Assembly: GCF_004216905.1 (NCBI RefSeq)
Contig: NZ_SGXJ01000006.1
Span: forward strand, 186,001-250,000
From: Kribbella sp. VKM Ac-2569
Lineage (GTDB): Bacteria; Actinomycetota; Actinomycetes; Propionibacteriales; Kribbellaceae
DNA length: 64,000 nt
Direction: 5' to 3'
Shown here: positions 1-7,028 of the stretch, in pieces
Numbering within the stretch: the stretch's first letter is position 1
Layout of the letters: the number at the start of each line of letters is the position of its first letter
Program-made: the position numbers and the translations under genes
The notes under the pieces: generated by a model
Databases searched by the model: none
What the model was told of the DNA's origin: nothing
The model's input: the letters and a program-made list of their open reading frames with translations, nothing else

Positions 1-106
1 GTGAAACATCATGCACACTTGAGGTCAAGACATCGCGTGCGCCCACGCCATCGCCTCGCACGAGGGCGCTTCCCCTTGTGAATAAGGCTTCTGGACTCAT
101 CTCGAT

Positions 107-135
107 TTGAGCGAGACGCAATCGTGACCTAGAAT
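107..135 (+). promoter_or_regulatory. Sigma70-like promoter for the DUF222/HNH gene
   Basis: A TTGAGC hexamer at 107-112 is followed by a 17-base spacer and TAGAAT at 130-135, close to consensus spacing. The ATG at 143 lies only 7 bases beyond the -10 hexamer, so the transcript is probably leaderless; no Shine-Dalgarno sequence fits in that space. Confidence 0.6.
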
Positions 136-150
136 AGAACACATGTTCGA
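135..150. promoter_or_regulatory. LexA-type SOS box overlapping the start codon
   Basis: TAGAACACATGTTCGA contains GAAC-N4-GTTC and matches the actinobacterial LexA consensus TCGAAC-N4-GTTCGA except for one position in the left flank. It overlaps the last base of the -10 box and the ATG at 143. LexA binding here would block initiation directly. SOS boxes upstream of 13E12/DUF222 family genes are known in mycobacteria. Confidence 0.7.
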
Positions 151-1858
151 TGAAGATCTGGAGGAACTCGGCACCGCGGACCTGCTGGCCGCGGCGTCGC
201 AGTTCGGCCGGATCCAGGACCGGGCCGCCGTACGGGTGCTGGAGGCGGCGCTGGTCTTCGCGGATCGCAACGGGGAGGTGTACCGCGAGCCACGTCCGGG
301 CTACGAACAGATCCACGTGTACGGCGGCGACGGCTGCCCCGGCGTCGCGGAGTTCGCACCGATCGAGTTCGGTGCGGTGATGCGGATGTCTTCAGGTGCG
401 GCCGCGGCGCTGATCGGCGAGGCGCTGGCGTTGCGGCATCGGCTGCCGAGGATCTGGGCCGCCGTACTGGCCGGAAACGCCGTCGCGTGGCGGGCCCGCA
501 AGGTTGCCCACGCCTGCCTGTCGCTGTCGCTGGAGGCGGCCGCGCTCGTGGACCGGCGGGTGGTCGGGATCGTCGACACCGTCACGCCCGGTGCGTTGAA
601 GAAGATCGTCACCGCGGCCCTGTGGGAGGCCGACCCCGAGGCAGCGAAAGCCCAGGCAGAGGCGGCCGCGCGGACCCGGGGTGTGTTCGTCGCTCCGTCC
701 GATGACCAGGGCACGAAACGGATCTGGGTCCGCGCTGCGGCCGGTGATGTGATCCGGTTCGACGCGACGACCGACGACCTGGCCCGGGCGTTGAAGATCC
801 TGGGTGACACCGACGACCTGGACCAGCGGCGTGCGAAGGCGATCGGCTGGATCTCCGACCCCGCAGCGGCCCACCAGCTCTTGGAGGTAGCCCGCTACCT
901 CGCCCGCACCCAGCCGACCGATACCCCGCAAGCAGACCCCACGCCAGCAGGCACCCATCCGACCGACTCGCATCCCACCGACGCCCAGCCGCCCCACACC
1001 CGGCGGACGCACGTCACCCCAGACAATGCTGCCCCAGCACCGCCGTGGGCCGGCCCCGAGGACGAGTCCGTCCAGGCCGAGCAGGATGCGCCGGCAGCCG
1101 ACCAGACCGCGCAGTTCACGGCCGACGAGGCAGAGGACCGCGCAGAGGCCCGGGCAGACGGCGCGTATGACGCTGCAGATGACCGTGGGGAGGACGTTGC
1201 CCGTGACGGTGGGGATGACGGGGATGGTGGGGATGCGTTCACGCGGCGGATGTTGGCGGGTGAACTGCCTGCACGGCTGGCCGCGATCAAGCAGGAGGCC
1301 CACAGGAACGGTCTCGGTGCTGGGAGTGGGCGGCGGAACCGGCACACGCTGTACGTGCATCTGACCGACCGGACGCTTGCTACCGGCAACGGCGTACTGC
1401 GGGTTGAAGAACTCGGACCGCTACTGGCCAGCCAGCTGACTGAACTACTCGGCCACGACCAGGTCGTCGTGAAGCCCGTGATCGATCTTCAGGACGAGGT
1501 CAGCGTGCACAGCTACGAGATCCCCGACTGGATCCGCGAACAGGTGAGACTCCGGCACCCAGTCGACATGTTCCCGTACAGCGGCGCCGAGGCCACCACC
1601 CGGATGGATCAAGACCACATCACGCCTTACGACCGCGCCGGCCCACCCGGGCAAACCACCGCCGACAACCTCATACCGCTAGGCAGACTCCACCACCGCG
1701 CCAAAACCTTCGGCGGCTGGCGAAGCCGACGCCTGCCCACCGGAGCCGTCGACTGGATCAGCCCTCATGGGTTCCGGTTCGTTGTCGACCACACTGGCAC
1801 CCATCCAGTCCCGCCCGCCTCCACCGCGACAGACTTCGACACGGCTGCAGGTCTGTGA
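143..1858 (+). CDS. HNH endonuclease signature protein with DUF222 (13E12 repeat family)
   Basis: Predicted 571-residue protein of the widespread actinobacterial DUF222/HNH family. Residues about 1-250 form the helical DUF222 region. Residues about 255-400 are a low-complexity linker, first rich in Pro, Thr and His, then very acidic (Glu/Asp/Ala/Gly). The HNH fold is near residues 489-525, with the visible pattern DQDHITPYDR, then an Asn in DNLIPL, then LHHRAKT. These are the metal-binding and catalytic His and Asn positions of the family. The ATG at 143 is chosen because a -10 box and an SOS box sit immediately upstream. Such genes occur in many copies per genome and are often DNA-damage inducible. 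Their cellular role is not established; a DNA-cleaving or mobile role is inferred from the HNH motif alone. Confidence 0.88.
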   Translation: MFDEDLEELGTADLLAAASQFGRIQDRAAVRVLEAALVFADRNGEVYREPRPGYEQIHVYGGDGCPGVAEFAPIEFGAVMRMSSGAAAALIGEALALRHRLPRIWAAVLAGNAVAWRARKVAHACLSLSLEAAALVDRRVVGIVDTVTPGALKKIVTAALWEADPEAAKAQAEAAARTRGVFVAPSDDQGTKRIWVRAAAGDVIRFDATTDDLARALKILGDTDDLDQRRAKAIGWISDPAAAHQLLEVARYLARTQPTDTPQADPTPAGTHPTDSHPTDAQPPHTRRTHVTPDNAAPAPPWAGPEDESVQAEQDAPAADQTAQFTADEAEDRAEARADGAYDAADDRGEDVARDGGDDGDGGDAFTRRMLAGELPARLAAIKQEAHRNGLGAGSGRRNRHTLYVHLTDRTLATGNGVLRVEELGPLLASQLTELLGHDQVVVKPVIDLQDEVSVHSYEIPDWIREQVRLRHPVDMFPYSGAEATTRMDQDHITPYDRAGPPGQTTADNLIPLGRLHHRAKTFGGWRSRRLPTGAVDWISPHGFRFVVDHTGTHPVPPASTATDFDTAAGL

Positions 1859-1936
1859 CAGCCTCCCTGCAAAGCACATGGTCAGACGTCGGATCGACCC
1901 ACTGCCGCGTTCATTCGTGCGAACTATGGTTCTGGC

Positions 1937-2479
1937 ATGGAGGGTGCTGTCGGCGGCTCGGGTCTCGGGCTGATGCGCGGAGAGGTGCGCCTGGCGCCGA
2001 GCACCCCATCCTGGCCGGCGGCGTACGAGCGGGTGGGTCTCAAGCTGCGAGCTGCGCTGCGAGGTTTCGTGGTCGCGGTCGAGCATGTCGGGTCGACGGC
2101 AGTACCAGGTTTGCCGGACAAACCGATTCTCGACGTTGCTGTCGGCCTTCGGGCTGACGCGGACCGGGACACGGTGGTCGAGGTACTCGAATTGCCCGGG
2201 TTCATCCACCGAGGGACCGTGGAGGAGGACGACGGGCCCAACCTGATGTTCGGTTGGGAGGACATCCCGAGGCATCGAGTCGTCAATCTCCACGTCGTTT
2301 CTCACGCCGGCCGGCAGTGGCATGAATGGATGGTCTTCCGTGACCGCCTCCGCGCGGACAGCCGGGCGCGCGCCGCCTACGCTCAATTGAAGGCCGACCT
2401 GGCCCGCAGGTTCCCGAATAACCGACAGGCATACATCGCCGGCAAGGACGCATTCGTTGAGCGAATCCTTGCAACCTGA
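1937..2479 (+). CDS. GrpB family (UPF0157) nucleotidyltransferase-like protein
   Basis: A 180-residue protein with the GrpB/UPF0157 signature: the run EHVGSTAVPGLPDKPILDVA is the nucleotidyltransferase-fold GS...D motif. The C-terminal half has the usual LHVV..H..W..W..FRD block and a final KDAFVERIL helix. Length is normal for the family. An in-frame ATG at 1973 (MRGEVRLAP) is an alternative start that would remove a 12-residue glycine-rich leader and gives the more usual N-terminus. Substrate is unknown; members are found as free-standing proteins or fused to CoaE. It stands alone, 78 bases after the HNH gene and on the same strand. Confidence 0.8.
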   Translation: MEGAVGGSGLGLMRGEVRLAPSTPSWPAAYERVGLKLRAALRGFVVAVEHVGSTAVPGLPDKPILDVAVGLRADADRDTVVEVLELPGFIHRGTVEEDDGPNLMFGWEDIPRHRVVNLHVVSHAGRQWHEWMVFRDRLRADSRARAAYAQLKADLARRFPNNRQAYIAGKDAFVERILAT

Positions 2480-2499
2480 CGTGCCGGGCCCTTCGTCAG

Positions 2500-2880
2500 C
2501 ACCTGTTGTTGTAGGAGGGTTTTGCTGCGATAGCGCCAGATTCGCTCCAGTGCGGTGCCGAAGGTTTTCGTAGATGCGCTCGCCCTCCGGTGTGGCGCTG
2601 AGGTCAACTCGGTCGGCGGCGATGGAGCGTGCCCGATCGCTGACGTCGCGCGCCAGTGTCGTTCCATAGCCGCGGCCACGATGCTCGGGCAAGGTGATGA
2701 CGTTGGCCAGTCGAACCGTTCGTCCCGTCGGACATTGCGGGTTGGGAACCCCGAGCTCGAGTGTGCCGATGGCTGTGGCGACTGTCTGTCCGTCGACTTC
2801 GATCAGCGGGAACCGGGCGTTGCCGGCGTCGTCGACGTACCGAGCGAACCAGTCACGTGCGTGAACCCAGCCCGGGCCGT
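2500..2880 (-). pseudogene. Truncated GNAT acetyltransferase remnant
   Basis: Reading leftwards on the minus strand from about 2880, the frame encodes the back half of a GNAT enzyme. It has a beta-strand block (ARFPLIEVDGQTVATAIGTL), then NPQCPTGRTVRLANV, then the acetyl-CoA binding motif PEHRGRGYGTTLARDV, and a GERIYENL helix near the end. The N-terminal third is missing because the frame runs into the 3' end of the neighbouring TetR gene, and there is no start codon with a ribosome site. The frame also lacks a stop where GNAT proteins normally end and runs on under the GrpB gene. I read it as a decayed or recombination-truncated gene, not an active enzyme. Confidence 0.65.
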
Positions 2881-3455
2881 CATGACGCCGGGATGGCGTT
2901 GTCGATTAGGACGGTGGCGATGGCGGCGGCGGTGGGGAAGGATTCGGTGTTGAGGACTCGGGTGCGGGCCGAGGCGCCGTCGATGAGCAGGGCCAGTTGT
3001 TCGCCGAGTTGTTCGGGGTTGGTGGCGCCGGCTTCGCGGGCGGTTTCGGTGAGCCGCGCGGCGATGGCGGTCTTGTAGTCGCGGGCGTACTGGGATGCGG
3101 GGTGTTCTGGGTCGTGGAGTTCGACGGCCGCCGCGATGTACGGGCACAGGGGCATGGACGCGGGGATCTCGAAGGCGGCGAGGAGTCGCTCGCGGGGTGC
3201 GAGGTCGGTGCGGTCGAACACTCCGGGCATGACGTCGGGATCGAATCGGCGCAGGTATTCGGCGACGAGTTCGTCCTTGCTGGTGAAGTGCTGGTACGCC
3301 GTGCGCTTGGACACCTGGGCCACGGCGCAGAGTTGGTCCATGCCGGTGCGGTTGATGCCCTGATCGCGGAACAGCTGCTGTGACGCGCTGAGGATGCGCT
3401 CGCGTGCGCCCCTACCGCGGCGCCGGCCCAGAGGGCCCTTCTCCAACTCCGTCAT
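2880..3455 (-). CDS. TetR/AcrR family transcriptional regulator
   Basis: A 191-residue TetR-type repressor. The N-terminal helix-turn-helix is clear (ARERILSASQQLFRDQGINR, then VSKRTAYQHFTSKDELVAEYL). The C-terminal ligand domain carries CPYIAAAVELHDPEHPASQYA. The start is the ATG at 3455, giving MTELEKG; longer readings would run through the neighbouring SDR gene. It is divergent from the SDR at 3585, so it probably represses that gene and itself from the 129-base gap. The same arrangement, with a related protein sharing the CPY..AVEL..PEHP block, recurs at 30615-31991. The inducer is unknown. Confidence 0.85.
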   Translation of the reverse strand: MTELEKGPLGRRRGRGARERILSASQQLFRDQGINRTGMDQLCAVAQVSKRTAYQHFTSKDELVAEYLRRFDPDVMPGVFDRTDLAPRERLLAAFEIPASMPLCPYIAAAVELHDPEHPASQYARDYKTAIAARLTETAREAGATNPEQLGEQLALLIDGASARTRVLNTESFPTAAAIATVLIDNAIPAS

Positions 3456-3527
3456 GCCTCCAGTATAGGCGGTTCGGTACCGACCGGTGTACGTAGCTTG
3501 CGCTCCCCATCGGCCATCGGATACGTT

Positions 3528-3547
3528 ACGTACACAGTTTGGTGTAT
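3528..3547. promoter_or_regulatory. Candidate TetR operator upstream of the SDR gene
   Basis: The stretch ACGTACACAGTTTGGTGTAT holds the inverted repeat TACAC-N6-GTGTA in the gap between the divergent TetR and SDR genes. A second partly symmetric element, GGTACCGACCGG, lies at about 3476-3487. Dyad symmetry and position suggest repressor binding; the assignment is inferred. Confidence 0.4.
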
Positions 3548-3584
3548 ATAAGCGCCGGACACCCATCAATCCAACGGAGTAATC

Positions 3585-4319
3585 GTGGGAAAGCTCGACG
3601 GCAAGGTAGCGGTGATCACCGGCGGATCCACCGGTATGGCACTGGCCGGCGCCAAACTGTTCGTCGACGAAGGCGCGTACGTCTTCATCCAGGCCCGGCG
3701 GCAGGAAGCACTGGACGACGCGGTCAAGCTGATCGGCCGCAACGTCACCGCCGTCCAGGGTGACGCGGCCGACCTGGACGACCTGGACCGCTTGTACGAC
3801 ACCGTCAAGCGGGAGAAGGGCTCGATCGACGTGCTGTGGGCCCACGCCGGGAACGGCGAAGAGGCCGTCCTCGGCGATATCACCGAGGAACAGTTCGACC
3901 GCGCCTTCTGGCTCAACGCGCGCGGCACCCTGTTCACCGTGCAGAAGGCACTGCCGCTGATCAACGACAACGGCTCGATCTTCATGACCGGATCCAACGC
4001 CTCCCTCGGCGCCTTCCCCGGCTGGAGCCTCTACGCGGGAAGCAAAGCCGTCCACCAGGCCTGGGCCCGCGTCTGGCTCAACGAACTGCGCGACCGCAAG
4101 ATCCGGGTCAACGTCCTGACCCCCGGCCAGGTGGCCACTGCCAAACAGGAAGAACTGTTCGACGAGGCAACCAAGGCCGCATTCGAGTCCCTCATCCCCC
4201 GCGGACAGATGGGCCGCCCCGAGGAAATCGCCACCGTCGCCCTGTTCCTCGCCTCCGACGACTCCAGTTACGTCAACGGCCTGGAACTGGTCGCCGACGG
4301 CGGCACCACCGCCATCTGA
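3585..4319 (+). CDS. SDR family NAD(P)-dependent oxidoreductase
   Basis: A 244-residue classical short-chain dehydrogenase/reductase. The cofactor motif TGGSTGMALA follows the first beta strand, and ARRQE after strand 2 suggests NADP preference. The catalytic Ser is in FMTGSNASLGAF and the active-site pair is YAGSK. The C-terminus has the usual NVLTPG and GRPEEIA..ALFLASDDSSYVNG...ADGG sequence. The usual NNAG after strand 4 is replaced by AHAGNG. It starts with GTG at 3585, with GGAG a few bases upstream. It is followed after 29 bases by an NAD(P)-binding protein on the same strand, so the two probably form an operon under the divergent TetR. The substrate is unknown. Confidence 0.9.
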   Translation: MGKLDGKVAVITGGSTGMALAGAKLFVDEGAYVFIQARRQEALDDAVKLIGRNVTAVQGDAADLDDLDRLYDTVKREKGSIDVLWAHAGNGEEAVLGDITEEQFDRAFWLNARGTLFTVQKALPLINDNGSIFMTGSNASLGAFPGWSLYAGSKAVHQAWARVWLNELRDRKIRVNVLTPGQVATAKQEELFDEATKAAFESLIPRGQMGRPEEIATVALFLASDDSSYVNGLELVADGGTTAI

Positions 4320-4348
4320 ACCACACCCAGGAAAAGGGAGCACACCTC

Positions 4349-4975
4349 ATGAGCAGCATCACCCTCATCGGTACAGGGAACATGGCCCGTACCATCGGCA
4401 CGCTCGCGGTGGCGGGCGGCAACACCGTCGAGGTCATGGGACGCGATCAGTCCAAGGCCGATGGCCTGGCCGAGGCTCTGGGCGGCGGCGCGACGACGGG
4501 CAAGTGGGGCGCCGTACCGGCCGGGGACATCGTCATCACGGCCCTGTTGTACGACGGTGTCGTTCCGGTCGTCGCCGACTACGGAGACGCCCTCGCGGGC
4601 AAGGTCATCGTCGACATCAGCAACCCCTTCAACGCCACATTCGACGGACTGGCTCACAGCGAGGAGACCTCGATCGCACAGGAGGTGGCCAAGGTGGCCC
4701 CGGCCGGCGCCAGCGTGGTGAAGGCGTTCAACACCATCTTCCGTAACGTCCTGGAGAACGGCCGGCCCAACGTCTTCATCGCCGGCGACAATGCGCAGGC
4801 GAAGGCGGGCGTGGCGGCGTTCATCGAGAGCCTCGGGCTGCGTCCGCTGGATGTCGGCGGCCTGAAAATGGCGCACTGGCTGGAAGGAATGGGCGTGGTC
4901 ACGATGGGCCTCGCCGGCAATGGGGTCGGCCACTGGGACTTCGCCCTCGGCGTCAACGAATATCAGCGCCAGTAG
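4349..4975 (+). CDS. NADPH-dependent F420 reductase-like NAD(P)-binding protein
   Basis: A 208-residue protein built around an N-terminal Rossmann fold (ITLIGTGNMARTIGTLA) of the F420-dependent NADP oxidoreductase family. DIVITALLYDGV, VDISNPFN and VVKAFNTIF are the strand-turn blocks typical of this family. The ATG at 4349 follows a strong AAAAGGGAG ribosome site. It lies 29 bases after the SDR and is probably co-transcribed with it. The C-terminus overlaps the convergent secreted-protein gene by 13 bases. True F420 reductase activity is uncertain; many paralogues are of unknown substrate. Confidence 0.8.
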   Translation: MSSITLIGTGNMARTIGTLAVAGGNTVEVMGRDQSKADGLAEALGGGATTGKWGAVPAGDIVITALLYDGVVPVVADYGDALAGKVIVDISNPFNATFDGLAHSEETSIAQEVAKVAPAGASVVKAFNTIFRNVLENGRPNVFIAGDNAQAKAGVAAFIESLGLRPLDVGGLKMAHWLEGMGVVTMGLAGNGVGHWDFALGVNEYQRQ

Positions 4976-5643
4976 TACCGGCCGTCGGCATTCCAGGTGA
5001 GGGGGACTGTGGTGCGGTTGGTGAAGGACATGCCGAGGCCCTTCGCCAGTTCTACTGTGCGAGTTAGCTGGAGGGCGTAGGGGTGTTGGTTGTCGTCCCA
5101 CCACTGTTCGTACTGGGTGATGCAGGTCTGGTTTGAGTAGTACGGGTTGTTGCAGGGGTGGGGTGGGAGCCACTTCTGGAGGTGGCGGAAGTGGACCGTG
5201 GTGGAGCCGTTGGGGGGCTTGATGGTGCCGGTGGCGTCCAGGCAGTAGCCGGCCGCGGGGATGGTCCACTTCACGTAGTGGTGGCGGCCGGCGTTGGGCG
5301 GGATGGGTTGCTGGTTGGCGCAGTTCGCGTCGCCGATGGTTTCGGTGGTGACGCGTTGGATCTGGGTAAGCGGTCGGCCGGCGCCGTCGTTGTAGCCGTC
5401 GAGGAGGACCCAGTCGCCGTCGTGGACGAAGTGCTCCGCGGACTTCGGCGGCCAGGCCTTCGGGTCACCCCAGGAGATGTCGGACTCCGTCGTACTCAAC
5501 GGAGTCCACGCCCACTGCCCGGCCGCCGTCCCGCCGGCGAAGTACTGCCCGGCGGACTTCTCGAACATCATGGAGTACTGCGCATACGTCTCCGGGGCAG
5601 GCGCAGTCAGCAAGCTGACCACTAAAACGAGCGCTTTGATCAC
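4963..5643 (-). CDS. Small secreted protein of unknown function
   Basis: A 226-residue protein that I cannot assign to a family. It has a short hydrophobic N-terminal segment (MIKALVLVVSLLTAPAPETYAQ) resembling a signal peptide, so export is likely. The mature part is rich in Trp, Tyr, Asn and Pro, with several Cys (DANCANQQ, AAGYCLDA, PHPCNNPYY, NQTCITQYE) that could form disulfides outside the cell. The Trp/aromatic content (WGDPKAWPP, WLPPHP, YEQWWDDN) suggests a compact beta-rich extracellular domain. It is convergent with the preceding gene and overlaps it by 13 bases. It begins seven bases before the stop of the hydrolase gene on the same strand, so the two may be co-transcribed. Confidence 0.7.
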   Translation of the reverse strand: MIKALVLVVSLLTAPAPETYAQYSMMFEKSAGQYFAGGTAAGQWAWTPLSTTESDISWGDPKAWPPKSAEHFVHDGDWVLLDGYNDGAGRPLTQIQRVTTETIGDANCANQQPIPPNAGRHHYVKWTIPAAGYCLDATGTIKPPNGSTTVHFRHLQKWLPPHPCNNPYYSNQTCITQYEQWWDDNQHPYALQLTRTVELAKGLGMSFTNRTTVPLTWNADGRYYWR

Positions 5644-5649
5644 AGAGCG

Positions 5650-6516
5650 CTACTCTACGCCGAGCACCTCGCGGAGCTTGGCGGCGAACTCGACCGGCTT
5701 GCCCGGCTGCCCGTACTCGTTGCCGAGGAAGCCGCCGTGCCCGCTCGGGAACACCACCGGCGTCAGCCCGAGCCTCTCGGCCGCGACCTTCCCGCCACGA
5801 CCCGCGAGCGCGTTGCCCGACTCCTCGCCGACCCCGATGACGATCCGGTCGGTCGCCTTGCCCAGGGCGTCGAAGTCCGGCTGGTACGACGTACAGCCGC
5901 GAAGGTTCTGCCCGAGCAGGGCGTCCGTCCGCGTCCCGTCGTCCTCCAAAGGCAGGCCGAACATCGCCGGATCCGGTGCGGGCTGCTGCGTGTAGTCGGC
6001 CGGGATCTCGCCGTCGTACGACACCAGCGTGATGAACTTCGCCATCCCGGGCCCCATGCCGTCGCGCTGGTACGTCTCGTACATGTCTGCGACCGCGGCC
6101 AGTGCGGCCTCGCGGTCCGGGAGGATCCCGGCGAGCGGCGGCTCGTGCGCGACCAGCGTGTTGATCAAGTCAGGGCGACGAGCGGTCAGCGCCAGCGCGT
6201 TCACCGCCCCGCCGCTGCTGGCGAAGATGTCCACAGGCCCCGCGTCCAGGTGCTCGATCAAGGCGGCGAGGTCACCGGCGTGGTCGTCAGGCGAGAGCTC
6301 ACCCAGCTCACCACTCCGGACGCTACGCTCGACACCCCGCGGGTCGTAAGTGACTACTGTGCGGTCCTCGAAGTGCGAGGCCAAGGTCGGGAATCCGCTG
6401 GCACCCATCGGTGAGCCGATCATCAACAGCACCGGCCGTTGCGCCAGGTCACCACGAACGTCGTACGTCAGCGTCGCCGCCGATACGTCGAGCGTCTGCG
6501 TCACAGGCTCCGGCAT
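5650..6516 (-). CDS. Alpha/beta hydrolase
   Basis: A 288-residue alpha/beta hydrolase-fold protein. The oxyanion/strand block LLMIGSPMGASGFPTL is followed by VVTYDPRGVERSVR and the nucleophile elbow FASSGGAVNALAL, a variant of G-x-S-x-G with Ser first replacing Gly. Near the C-terminus FPSGHGGFLG supplies the catalytic His. The ATG at 6516 is preferred over the GTG at 6519 because GGAGG ends 7 bases before it. The substrate is unknown; the family includes esterases, haloperoxidases and epoxide hydrolases. Confidence 0.85.
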   Translation of the reverse strand: MPEPVTQTLDVSAATLTYDVRGDLAQRPVLLMIGSPMGASGFPTLASHFEDRTVVTYDPRGVERSVRSGELGELSPDDHAGDLAALIEHLDAGPVDIFASSGGAVNALALTARRPDLINTLVAHEPPLAGILPDREAALAAVADMYETYQRDGMGPGMAKFITLVSYDGEIPADYTQQPAPDPAMFGLPLEDDGTRTDALLGQNLRGCTSYQPDFDALGKATDRIVIGVGEESGNALAGRGGKVAAERLGLTPVVFPSGHGGFLGNEYGQPGKPVEFAAKLREVLGVE

Positions 6517-6596
6517 CACAGCACCTCCAGGTCCGGCCCACCCCCATTGGTCGGCCTCCTGACCGAGAGCCTAGACCGGTCTGGTTAGCTGGTGGC

Positions 6597-6968
6597 ATGA
6601 CTGAGAAGCCAGAGATCGACTTTCCGGATGGACCGCCGCCGGCGGATCTGGAGATCACCGACATCACCGTGGGCGACGGCGACGAGGCCAAGGCCGGTTC
6701 GCGGGTGAACGTGCACTACGTGGGCGTTGCCCACTCCACCGGCGAGGAGTTCGACGCGTCGTACAACCGCGGCGCCCCGCTGGCGTTCCAGCTCGGCGTG
6801 GGTCAGGTCATCCAGGGCTGGGACACCGGCGTCCAGGGCATGAAGGTCGGCGGCCGGCGCAAGCTCGTCATCCCGCCGCACCTCGGGTACGGCGACCGCG
6901 GCGCGGGCAGCGCGATCAAGCCCGGCGAGACCCTGATCTTCGTCGTGGACCTGATCACCGTCAGCTGA
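6597..6968 (+). CDS. FKBP-type peptidyl-prolyl cis-trans isomerase
   Basis: A 123-residue single-domain FKBP. All core segments are present: VNVHYVGVAHSTGEEFDAS, then LGVGQVIQGWDTGVQGMKVG, then RKLVIPPHLGYGDRGAGSAI, ending in GETLIFVVDLI. The drug-binding/active-site residues Tyr, Asp, Phe, Val-Ile, Trp and the final Tyr are at family positions. No signal peptide is seen, so it is probably cytoplasmic and assists proline-limited folding. The ATG at 6597 is chosen because translation further upstream would run through the neighbouring promoter gap and has no homology. It ends at a strong bidirectional terminator. Confidence 0.93.
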   Translation: MTEKPEIDFPDGPPPADLEITDITVGDGDEAKAGSRVNVHYVGVAHSTGEEFDASYNRGAPLAFQLGVGQVIQGWDTGVQGMKVGGRRKLVIPPHLGYGDRGAGSAIKPGETLIFVVDLITVS

Positions 6969-6978
6969 CGAAAACCAA

Positions 6979-7018
6979 CAGCCGGCGGTGACCAGGAACT
7001 CCTGGTCACCGCCGGCTG
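6979..7018. terminator. Bidirectional terminator between FKBP and the subtilase gene
   Basis: A perfect inverted repeat with 19-base arms (6979-6997 and 7000-7018) around a two-base loop lies between two convergent genes. The left side carries an A-run (AAAA at 6971-6974), giving a U-tract for the leftward subtilase transcript. Plus-strand sequence after the stem is weaker (TCATTTCCTT). Confidence 0.85.
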
Positions 7019-7028
7019 AGTCATTTCC

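Noticed and set aside
3836..4975. A 379-codon frame extending the F420 reductase-like gene upstream
   Set aside because: The extra 171 residues are out of frame with the SDR gene and are Arg/Pro-rich; the real start at 4349 has a strong ribosome site.
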